This document shows, in pieces, positions 40,845 through 50,658 of a DNA stretch of 64,000 nucleotides. Below the pieces are notes generated by a model. The model had not been told where the DNA came from and did not search any database. It saw only the letters and a program-made list of their open reading frames with translations. A program made the position numbers and the translations under genes. Position 1 is the first letter of the stretch, and every line of letters begins with the position of its first letter. The stretch spans positions 17,556,484 through 17,620,483 of the forward strand of contig CM055066.1 of the NCBI GenBank assembly GCA_029204045.2. Reading direction: 5' to 3'. This DNA is from Tillandsia leiboldiana. Its lineage: Eukaryota > Streptophyta > Magnoliopsida > Poales > Bromeliaceae.

Positions 40845-42177
40845 TGTTGGGTTATATGTAATATAGATCTAAATAGGGGAAAAAACACCTAAAGGGGGGT
40901 GAATAGGTGTAAACAATAAACACTCAAAAAATCATTGCGCAATAAAACCCAATGCGGAAAAATAAATGAACACGCAAGATTTTTACGTGGAAAAACTCCA
41001 AACCGGAGTAAAAAAACTACGGGACCGATAACACGGTGAAATCCACTAGAATTGAAACACGTACAAGGTGATTTAACGTACTCACAGACGACTCAAACCT
41101 TTTACCATACGCTCCTAGTTGATCTGCTCCGCTCGTTCCGCAACGCGTCTCGAATCCACGATCTGCGTCCAACGCCGAATCCACGGCGTCCAACGTCGAG
41201 TCCACGACGTCTGACCGAATCCACGGTCTTCACCCAGTAGCACGCTTCGAATCCACGAACGTACCTCGCTCTGAATCCACGAGAGCGGTTGAACCTTGAA
41301 TCCACAAGGACACGCGAATCCACGGGCCGATTTTTGGGAAATCGTTGTTTTTGGGTGGTGATGATCCGCCGAATACTTAGATTAGAAATAGATCGGAAAT
41401 ACCATCTAAGTATTCATTGATTTGATTCTACTCATAATCTGAGTATGAAAACCTAGAATCAAATCAATCAACTATAGATGAAGAAACATAGAATTAAATC
41501 TAGTATTTCCTTTCTTCTCTATATGTGGATCTAGGGCCGTATAAGATGATATTTGATTATGACGGCGCTAAGTGGATTATCGGCTTACCCTAGAAAAATG
41601 AATCATAGGGTCTATTTATAGGTTAGAAACCCTAGGAAGGAGATAAGAATCAAAAACCTACCATTTCTGGAAATTTTACGGACGGCGATCCGGATTGCAG
41701 TAGCAAGAAAGACAGTTTCCAGAAAAACAATAGTTCGGGATCCAGATCGAAATGGCTGATCCAGATCGTTCATACAGTTTCACCAAACATCAACGTTCGG
41801 GATCCGGATTGCAAATCCTGATCCGGATCGTGCAAGTAAACAGGTAAAACTAGTGTTCGGGATCCGGATCATGAGATGCTGCGATCCGGATTGAACCAGT
41901 GTATGAACGAACACCCTTCGGGATCCGGATTGGAATGTCTGATCCGGATCCTGAACATGTCCTATGTCCAGTTTTTGATTTTTATGCAATGAAAAATTCT
42001 TCCAGGTGTTTCTACACTACAAGAAGTATTCGGATCACCAAAAATCTTTATTTAAACATACCTGATCCTTTTGAATTCTTCTTTCTTGAGATTGAGTTAA
42101 ATGATCCAACCTTCTTCACCTTCAATCTTCAAGACTTGAACCTTTCACGAAATTACGCCAACTCAAATTCCGTAACA
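40845..42177 (-). mobile_element. Sirevirus 5' LTR (1333 bp)
   Basis: Minus strand TGTTACGG (42177) to CCCAACA (40845). TATA box CTATAAATAG at 41622-41613 drives leftward transcription. It lacks 20 bp present in the other LTR near 31432-31452 and carries about 20 substitutions relative to it. Right flank TAATTCTACTG. Confidence 0.92.
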
Positions 42178-44385
42178 TAATTCTACTGATGTAGGATCAT
42201 GCATGTTAGAGTATTTCTTGTGTAGCATGCTACATTGTAGGAATTGTTATTTCCTCTATTATCTGAGGTTCTTGTGACCTCCTTGCTCTCTAACATCTGT
42301 AAATGATAGTTATCTTGGAACTTGACCTAGCACCCTCGTCATATGTTGCATGTGTAACCAGACCAGTAGAAAACCCTCACTTGGGCTAGGGTTATATATG
42401 TTTAGACATCCACACTTTATGTTTCATTCCTAGACTTAGTGTTTTCCTCGCCCGGGTAGTGGGCCGAGCAGTCAGGACCTCTTTTTAGTGTGGGATGCAT
42501 TTGCACTCGTGCTTGGGAGCAGAGTGGAGTCTGGTAGATGTAGTGGATGGCTTGTCTGTACCGGAAACCGTTTGGGGGTAAACGGGGGTCCCGGGAGGTC
42601 TTGTTTTCCCCTGTTTGGGTTGTTGCCACTGTGTTAGCGGCAGTAGTTTACTAGTGTTAGCCGGACCTAGAACCCGGAACCCTTTTCGACATACACATGA
42701 TTTTAGTCTACCAATGTTTTCTTCCAAGCATCGAAGGGCCGCTGGAGTCTGTTATTGTTTGATTGGACAAAGGCATCAGCCCTTCGGGGTTTGGGTAAAA
42801 CACTTGTTTCTAACTGTTTTTCTAAAAAGAACTAAAAATCATTAAAAATGGATTTCTCCACAAAAACAAGATAGCTTTTCAAAAAGGGTACTACTTTTAA
42901 TCCTCACCCTGTGTGGGTTGATTGAAAATGGCTTTCAAAAACAAATGGCACCTTTTTCCTGTAAATCTCACCACTCGAAAGGATTCGAGTGGTCTGGGTT
43001 CTAGGGGCCGTTCCTTTGTCGGGACGAAAGCCACGGGGGCCGAGCCTGGAACCTGTTCTTGTTTGATAGGGTTGTTGGTGTAGGTCTCCCGGAACTTTCG
43101 GGCCCTGTAGGTGTCTTCTGCGTGTTGTACTGTGATTATTGCTTTCCCGAACTATAAGGGGATCGGGAACTTCGATAGGCGGAGCCTAGAGTCTGTTCTT
43201 GTTTGATAGGGTTCTTAGCACCGGTTTATCGGGTTTCCGAACCCTTATGGTGTCGGTCTTTCCTGTGAGTTTAGTGTTCTGTTGTGGGAGCCGTCTGGTG
43301 GACGGTGGCCCCGGCTGTGTGGTTTTCTAGCCTGTGAGTGAGCGTTGGTGTTGTTAGTCGATCTTGTTGATCGTGGTTTGGACTATAGCCTGCATGAGCC
43401 ATATTGAGCTCGACAGAGATACGCGGATACTTTCCTCGGTGGGGTCGCACCCCTCGAGTGCCACTCCGGAGTTGGGCCTGTTACTTGCTATCGCGACTTG
43501 TCGACGCCGTCCCTCTGACTGGGCCAGTTAGTGGCAGTCACGGACACCCTACGGTAGACCCGTCCTGTTGAGGATGTGCGGCAGTAGGTGGGCGCAGGTT
43601 TGACTGGACCCTATGCGGCAGTCAGTGTAGATTGGGTGACTGTACTTTGGGAGTTAGTAGATGCATCATGTTTCCATCTGTTCCACTTTTTGAGCATCTA
43701 GATAGAGGCATAGTAGCTGTAGAGTTACTTTTCCAGCTCTTTCATTTCAGTATTATATTGTTACTTTATGCCTCTAGTAGACTTGTGGGCAGACCGTTGG
43801 GCTTGTTGACGGCACCCACTGAGAACTACTGTGGGAAGTAGTTCTCACACCCGTCGTGGTGTTTTTCCCCAGGGACTTCTTCTCCTGTTCCTGTTGCTCC
43901 AGTTGCTGTTTCTTCTGACCGAGGCGAGGGAGTCGCGAGCTAGTTCCTTACCCGTCGTTGGAGTGTAGCGATACCCCTTCTGAGGAGAGCTTCAGTAGAT
44001 TAGTTTACCTCTTTTCCCTCTGTTCAGAGACCCTTGTTGTGAGGTATAGAGTTGTATTTTATTTTACAGTTTGAGAGACTGATGTAGTGAGAATATTTTT
44101 GTATTGAGAGCTTGTACACTGATTTATTTATTGGAGATGTCTCCCTTTTGAGTTTTGTATCAGAGGACTTGTATATGATCATTTTTTTGGGAGATGGATA
44201 TTGTATTATTTTCAGTTGTGCGGGGATTGGATTTTAGTTTTTCAGTAGTTTACTTTTAGCTCTGATATCTGTATACTGTAGTTGGTTCTTTTTGCAGGTT
44301 AGACGCTTCGTCTATACGGGGTTTCCGTATGGGCGGCGGATCTGTTGGCGAGCCCGGGTCGCAGTTTCGACGCCGGGGCGTGATA
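42178..44385 (+). mobile_element. X 5' LTR, second part
   Basis: Continues the LTR after the Sirevirus; collinear with 52631-54420. It contains CGCCCGGGTAGTGGGCCGAG (42451), the double stem-loop (43785-43846), U5 hairpins AGACG-CTT-CGTCT (44301-44313) and CTATACGG/CCGTATGG (44312-44332), and ends GGGGCGTGATA (CA to TA at the last dinucleotide). Non-coding. Confidence 0.85.
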
Positions 44386-44392
44386 GATTAGG

Positions 44393-44404
44393 TGGTATCA
44401 GAGC
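44393..44404 (+). other. PBS for initiator tRNA-Met (X)
   Basis: Perfect TGGTATCAGAGC eight bases after the LTR end. Confidence 0.9.
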
Positions 44405-45175
44405 CTAGGTTGTAGGTCATGGTGGACTTAGAAACCCTAGGCTTGTGGTTGGACATTAGGATGACTACGTGAGAGTCGTGACTTATAGCGAGAGTCCTGA
44501 TTGAGTTTTATACCTCTCCCTAGGGACGGGACGAGTGATTGGCATGTTTATTCTCCTAAGTGATTATGTTGGCTGCAGACAACATAATGCTATGGAATGG
44601 ATAACATGTCTTAGACTTTCGCTGGATTGGGTCGTATGGTTGTTGTGTCCTGATGTTTGTTATTGTGCAGTGGACTATGATGCCCCTGAGACGTCGTGTT
44701 GTGAAGAGGACACACCCCGCATCCGATTGGTACCCGAGCAGCGGGAGGCAGAGCTATCAGAGCAGAGCAAGACCCAGGAGTTATGGACCCAGATGGCACC
44801 GATGTCGGAGGCTGTCCGATGCCAGGAGGAAGCCATGGAACGTTTGAGGCGCTTGTTGGAGCGGAGAGCACAGCTAGTTGCAGTAGCGCTTGAGAGTCCT
44901 CCAGCACTTTCTTCCTATGTAGTGGCATATTCAGCTATACAGTGGCACCGATTGAGCGAGCAGCCCCCTCCGTGCCGACGTGTAGTGCCGAGGCACCGAG
45001 GCAGGGTGGATAGTGGATAGTAGATGAGCTTTGGGACATCATTGGTCGATGGAGCCAGTCCCGGCAGTTTGAACCATCTCGATTCATAGGTTTGAGTTGG
45101 AGCCTTTATAGGCAGAATTGGGGTGGGTGGTGATGGAGAAACTATTTGAGAACCTCCCTGTGCTAGGGAGTTTAT

Positions 45176-45450
45176 GCAGTTGTTGAATGGCGCGCTCCAG
45201 GTTTCGAGGGACGAGGCACATAGGATATGTGTGACTGAGAGTGGGTTGCGCCAGGATACCTTCCAGTTTAGTTGGTCCCTCAATTACGGATTATTGACGC
45301 TTCGATGGAGTAGGCGTGGTGTATGGAGCGAGGCATTGCAGTTCCTTTGGATAGGGATCTGTCGCCAGAGGCAAGTTCTGGGTTTTGGTGCTTCGCGCCG
45401 GGTGATGGAGGATAGATCGGTCGGCAGAGACAGTGCTGATTTCTTTTTCC
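45176..45450 (+). pseudogene. Decayed ORF of unknown function (X copy)
   Basis: Matches 10250-10510: VVEWRAP, then an extra T shifts the frame to RDEAHRICVTESGLRQDTFQF. It shares the TAG at 45311-45313 with E1a and E1b. Function unknown. Confidence 0.5.
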
Positions 45451-45513
45451 AGGGTAGCGGATTTTTGAGATGCCAGAGATCGGGTGGACCCCGATGGCAG
45501 CATCAGCACCTAC

Positions 45514-45539
45514 ATCAGAGTGGCGCGGCGGTAGCATGG
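45514..45539 (+). other. Initiator tRNA-Met 5'-half-like segment (X)
   Basis: ATCAGAGTGGCGCGGCGG followed by TAGCATGG; three differences from the plant initiator tRNA. Same relative position as in E1a and E1b. Confidence 0.65.
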
Positions 45540-47049
45540 ATTGGTTATCTACGGAGGACCGCATTTGTCACCCCAGTGTGAGCAGAGGCAGACTGAGCGA
45601 CGACCACCTACATCGAGCTGATGAGTCTGTACCGCCCTGTTGGAGGGCGCTACGGCAGTGGACCGGGTTGTCGCGGGCATGATTTCTTTACAGCAGTCTG
45701 AGTTGAGTGTTTTTGGCTTTCCTGTCTGGACTGGAGGTAGAGTTGTTACCACATGCACTAGAGGTACATGTTCATGTTGGTGTTGTGCATGTGGGGGAGC
45801 CTAGTGGGTTGTGATCAGTGCAGTTGAGACTTGGGACTTCACCTGCTGATATGACGATTCATGGACAGCTCTAGGACTTAGATTGAGCACACAGGTTGGA
45901 CTGGTTGGTGCGGTGCCGGGAAAGACTGATTGTGGATTGAGGATGGTGACCTTCCGCGAGTTGGACATCAGGAGTTCATTTCTCAGATCACCGGGGTATC
46001 CTTCCTGTAGCTGTGGCTGTAGAATACCGGGACTTTGGATGGCGCGCCGACCTCGCATGATGGCGTGAGGGGGAGAATTTGCCTTGGATGTGTCCCATAT
46101 TTGTTTACAGATGAGTTCGGGTTGATTTGGATCTACGCGGAAGTCTCAGCTTGATTCGGGATTTTTTCGGGCTTTGTGCGCGATAGGAAAATGGTATGGG
46201 AAGCACCGACTCCACTATGGGTTACAAAAAATTGGGAAACACTTGGAACAGGTGTATTTTATGATTACAGCGGAGTTCGGGAGGTTCCGGACTTACGCGC
46301 AGGACCCGAGGGCAAAAAGTGAGTTGGAACTGGCACTTTTGGAGCCGGTTTTTGGATTGAGCACACCGACTCCACGGTTGAGCTCTTTGAAGAGAAAAAG
46401 CTGTGGGCATGTGTATTTTCAGTTTACAGCGGAGTTCGGGAGGTTCCGAACTACGGCGGAAGGCCCGAAGCCAAAAAGTGAGTTATCGTGGCACTTTGGA
46501 TTATTTTATCCTTTTAATTAATTAAGTGTAGGCTTAATTAAGGGAGCCTTTTTGGGGTGTGCTGTCGAGGTGGTATTGGCAGAGAGGACTTGGGGGTTAG
46601 CTTAATTAGATTCTTTAATTAAGTTCCCTTTTGCTTTAATTAAGCATCTTCTCTTTAAAAGGGCACCACCTCACCACCTTCCTCTCCAAAGGTGGGAGCT
46701 CCTGTAGCTTGGAGTGAAGCGGAGGAGAGGGAGAGGGAAGGAAGAAGAAGAGGAAGGGCTTGAAGGAAGTTTCTTGTGCGTTTTCTTCTCCGAGCGTGGA
46801 CGTGGAGCAGTGCGAGGGCCGGCGTGCCGCGAAGAGGTTGGTTTTATTTATTTTATTTTTCCCTCTTTTCTTCTCCCTGTTGGCGGACCCTTGCGGACTT
46901 GTCGTCCGGGGCGAGGCGGAGCTGCGTTAGTCGCGCGCGCGCGTTTTCGGCGGCGCGTGGCTAGGGAACGGCGGCCGTGCGCGGGCGCGTTTGAGCGCCG
47001 CGCGCAGTTTGCGCCCTGCTGCCGCAATGGTGCACCAGGGCGCCGGGCT

Positions 47050-47665
47050 GCCTTGGCGCTGCGCGGCCCTGCAGGCCGCGCGCGCTGGGCGCGCGGCACT
47101 GCAGGGTGCCGCGCGGGATGCCCCTGTGCCGCGCGACCCTGCAGGCCGCGCGCTGGGCGCGCAGCACTGCAGGGGGTGCCGCGCGGCACTGTAGGGGTGC
47201 CGCGGGGGCGGGCCTTTGGGCCCCACGGCCCTGCAGGCCGCGCGCTAGGCACGCGGCACTGCGGGGGGCCGCGCGGCGGCACTTTGGGCCCCGCGGCCCT
47301 GCAGGCCGCACACTGGGCGCGCGGCGCTGCAGAGGGCCGCGCGGGCGGGCCTTTGGGCCCCGCGGCCCTGCAGGCCTCGCGCTAGGCACGCGGCACTGCA
47401 GGGGGCCGCGCGGTGGCCCTTTGGGCCCCGCGGCCCTGCAAGCCGCGCGCTAGGCACGCGGCACTGCAGAGGGCCGCGCGGGCGGCCCTTTTGGCCCCCC
47501 GACCCTGCAGGCCGCGCGCGGGGCGCGCGGCGCTGCAGAGGGCCGCGCGGGCGGCCCTTTGGGCCCCGCGACCCCGCAGGCCGCGCGCTGGGCGCGCGGC
47601 ACTGCAGAGGGCCGCGCGGGCGGCCCTGCAGGTCGCTTGCTAGGCGCGCGGCACTGCAGGGCACC
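47050..47665. repeat. CpG-rich ~69-bp tandem array in the solo LTR
   Basis: About nine units of GGCCCTGCAGGCCGCGCGC...GGGCCGCGCGG...CCTTTGGGCCCCGC. Anchors TTGGGCCCCGCGG near 47284, 47353 and 47421 give 68-70-bp spacing. It lies in the transcribed leader. The long frames here on both strands follow from base composition. Confidence 0.85.
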
Positions 47666-48544
47666 GCGCGGCCGCCCTTGTGTGCCACGCGGGCGGCCTT
47701 CGTGCTGCGCGGCTGGGTTTTGGAGCCGTGCAGCTGCGCCGCTTTTGCCGCGCAGGCTGCGGCTCGGCGACGCGCTGCGGCGTGTGCGCGATGGGTTTTC
47801 CGCGCAACGCGCGCGGCGTGTTTTCGTCGCCGGTTGGGTTTTTCGCGCAACGCGCGGCTTTTTTGTCGCCGAATGGGTTTCTTTTGCCTTTAGGAGCGCG
47901 GTTTTCAACCACGGATTTTCTGATCCCGGTTCCTCTTCTTATCTCGCAGTTGTGGCATAGTGTTGGCCTCCTACGTGGCTGGTGGTGCGTGTTTTGCCGC
48001 GTGGAGCTGTGGGATCGCATCGGGACCTCCGTTTGGCGCTCAGTTTCGCGGATTTATCCCAGGTGGGTTGGTTTTCTTCCAAATCACAGATTGCTCATAA
48101 TGCTTCCTTATGCAAAGATATGGTGACCCCTTTTTGCCATTATTGTTTTCTCCGGTGACTGTCGGACAGTCGTGATAGATTTGGAGGAAACCGGGCTTGT
48201 TTTGGTGCACCCTTCTGTTAGTGGGCACTGTTAACGCTCCCGGGCCACTTTTATAAACTCAGAGAACCCTTTCATGCAAGAACTAGTCCTGAACGTATGT
48301 TTTAGTAGTTGATACATCTAGCCTTGTAGAGGGTTTGGGATTTCTTGCGGGATTATCAGATTTGAGTCGAGGGATGTTGTTCCGACTTGGACACGAGTGT
48401 GAGGGGTGTCTTTTGAGCATTTGAGTTGTTCCGATCTAGTGGATCGTATACTTTAGCCTGCTTATACTACTTGTTGAGAAATAGGAGACATGTTCGATAC
48501 CCGGTGGGGTCGCTCCCCTCGGGTCACGCTCCGGAGGCGTAGTT

Positions 48545-49470
48545 GGATGCATATCACTGGCCGAGTTACCAGGTGGATACATATCACTGGCCGAGTTACC
48601 AGGGGGATACATATCACTGGCCGAGTTACCAGGTGGATGCATATCACTGGCCGAGTTGCCAGATGGATGCATATCACTGGCCGAGTTACCAGGTGGATAC
48701 ATATCACTGGCCGAGTTACCAGGGGGATTATCACTGGCCGAGTTACCAGGGGGATACATATCACTGGCCGAGTTACCAGGTGGATGCATATCACTGGCCG
48801 AGTTGCCATATGGATACATATCACTGGCCGAGTTACCAGGTGGATGCATATCATTGGCCGAGTTGCCAGATGGATACATATCACTGGCCGAGTTACCAGG
48901 GGGATACATATCACTGGCCGAGTTACCAGATGGATGCATATCACTGGCCGAGTTGCCAGATGGATACATATCACTGGCCGAGTTACTAGGGGGATACATA
49001 TCACTGGCCGAGTTGCCAGATGGATATATATCACTGGCCGAGTTACCAGGGGGATACATATCACTGGCCGAGTTACCAGATGGATGCATACCACTGGCCG
49101 AGTTACCAGATGGATGCATATCACTGGCCGAGTTACCAGGGGGATACATACCACTGGCCGAGTTACCAGGTGGATGCATATAACTGGCCGAGTTGCCAGA
49201 TGGATATATATCACTGGCCGAGTTACCAGAGTGATACATATCACTGGTTGAGTTACCAGGTGGATGCATATCACTGGCCGAGTTGCCAGATGGATATATA
49301 TCACTGGCCGAGTTACGAGAGGGATACATATCACTGGTTGAGTTACCAGACGGATGCATATCTCTGGCCGAGTTACCAGATGGATACCTACCCCTGGCCG
49401 AGTTACCAGATGGCTACATGCCCCTGGCCGAGTTACCAGGTGGGGTACATGCCCTGGCCGAGTTACCAGG
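48545..49470. repeat. 30-bp minisatellite, 31 units
   Basis: Unit ATCACTGGCCGAGTTACCAG plus a GTGGATACAT-type spacer, 30 bp each. One unit near 48727 is shortened by 3 bp. Some units alternate TACCAG and TGCCAG, and units at 49160-49250 and 49250-49340 form a 90-bp higher-order repeat (three variant units repeated). Because 30 is a multiple of 3, frames stay open on both strands (253-307 codons); these are not genes. Confidence 0.95.
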
Positions 49471-50057
49471 TGGTTACTTGAATGAAATTGATAACTTATT
49501 CCTTGCGTTGGATCGAGACATATAGTGGTAGATTCTTTTCCAGCATTCGTATTTTATCTATCTATCTATCTATCTATCTGTTTTTGTCTCCAGCAGACTT
49601 AGTGGCATACCGTGGGTTTTGGCGTCGGTACCCACTGAGATCTGCCTGTTGCAGTAGATCTCACACCCACTGTGATGACAGGTGTTCCTGAGGCGACTGT
49701 TCCAGGTTTGGCTCATTCGGAGTTTTCAGACCGAGGTAAGGGCGTGGCCGACTAGCTCCTACCCGAGTCTATGGAGTCAGTGATTGAGTCACCTGTACTT
49801 TTTGGTTTCCACTTTTGTACCTGTTAGTGTTTTTGTACCTATGTTTCGGGAGATAGTGGACTAGTGTACTTAGACTTTTATCACTTAGTGATTCGGCTAC
49901 TTCTTTTTTTGTTTAGCTTCCTTTCAGCTCTGATACTCGTATAGATTTAGATCTCTTCTGCAGGTTAGACGCTTCGTCTGTGCGGCAGTTTCCGTACAGG
50001 CGGCGGATCTGTTGGCGAGCCCGGGTCGCAGTTCGACCCCCGGGGCGTGACAGTGGC

Positions 50058-50658
50058 TTCAGCGGTTTTGGGGTTTGGTGCTACTCTTTGAGCGTAGGTG
50101 ACGATTAGGACGTGAGGTTATGTCCTTATGGGTCACGGTTCATCGTAGCTTCCGTTTCGTAGCCACGGCAGGAACGATTTCAACACTTCTCTCCCTTTTC
50201 TCGCCTTGTGCTGAAATTTTCGAACAGGACGAAAACTTTGAAAGACTGCTCCAGAAATGGAGACGGTGCCCGAACCTGTTCTTGTTTGATTGGGGCGAAG
50301 GCACTGGTCATTTCTGAATTTTCGGACTTTTCGTTAATTTCAGCCGTTTTCTAAATTGAGAGTTGTGGTTGACGACCTTCCTGCTGGAGGGGCCTTTACC
50401 TTTCTTGTTGGTTGTGTTGGCGTAATTCGTGTAGTTTCGGACGAGTAGAGTTGGTCGTTCTTCCTTGTCCCCTATCTTTTGGAATTCTTGAGGTTTTCCC
50501 AGCTTTGGGACCCTGTGCCGTGTGGATTCGCTTCGCGGAGTGTGCGTAGCGATTGGGGAGCTGGAGATGGTGTTGATGGATACTTACCTTTGGCTTTGGG
50601 ACTCCCTTTTTGAGCCGTGTTAGTTTCGAGGATGAAACTTTCTTTTAGTGGGGGAGGA
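50058..50658 (+). mobile_element. X internal region, 3' part
   Basis: Resumes after the solo LTR. It ends with GTTTCGAGGATGAAAC (50623-50638) and polypurine tract AGTGGGGGAGGA (50647-50658). No RT or other coding remnant was recognised, unlike E1a, E1b and E3. Confidence 0.75.

Larger units (their letters stand above)
30583..42177 (-). mobile_element. Ty1/copia Sirevirus (SIRE/Maximus type), nearly intact, 11.6 kb
   Basis: Two LTRs of 1352 bp (30583-31934) and 1333 bp (40845-42177) with TG...CA ends flank a minus-strand gag-pol (40811-35695) and an env-like ORF (34169-32649). PBS, polypurine tract and an extra PPT are present. The LTRs differ by about 20 substitutions, one 20-bp deletion and 1-nt indels by eye, so the insertion is fairly recent. 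Copia order (protease, integrase, RT, RNase H) plus a long Gag and an env-like ORF is typical of Sireviruses. It sits in the X 5' LTR; the uninterrupted counterpart is at 52620-52640. Confidence 0.93.
44386..46017 (+). mobile_element. X internal region, first part
   Basis: GATTAGG, perfect PBS TGGTATCAGAGC (44393-44404), a leader with GACTTTCGCTGGATTGGGTCG (44620) shared with E1b and E2, a decayed ORF (45176-45450) and a tRNA-like segment (45514-45539). The frame at 44535-45020 (161 aa) is not conserved in the sister copies and I do not call it a gene. Interrupted at 46017 by the solo LTR. Confidence 0.75.
46013..50057 (+). mobile_element. Solo LTR (46018-50052) with 5-bp target-site duplication GTGGC
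   Basis: LTR starts TGTAGAATACCGGGAC at 46018 and ends GGGGCGTGACA at 50052; GTGGC flanks it at 46013-46017 and 50053-50057. No PBS or internal sequence follows, so it is a solo LTR left by LTR-LTR recombination. It is of the 159-bp-repeat type (compare 21522 and 28433). Order: two ~159-bp units (anchors 46276, 46435), TTAATTAAG tract, TTTAAAAGGG TATA-like, leader, CpG-rich 69-bp array, 30-bp minisatellite, (TATC)n (49556-49579), double stem-loop (49602-49662) and U5 hairpins. Confidence 0.93.

Noticed and set aside
44535..45020. 161-codon frame in the X leader
   Set aside because: The matching regions of E1b and E2 do not keep the frame and no domain is recognised.
46714..47960. Open frames of 115-223 codons in the solo LTR leader
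   Set aside because: Same reason: a 69-bp GC-rich repeat with no domain and no conservation.
48436..49359. Repeat proteins of 253-307 codons on both strands
   Set aside because: They are translations of the 30-bp minisatellite; the period is a multiple of three so frames stay open, but the LTR copy with four units has no such ORF.
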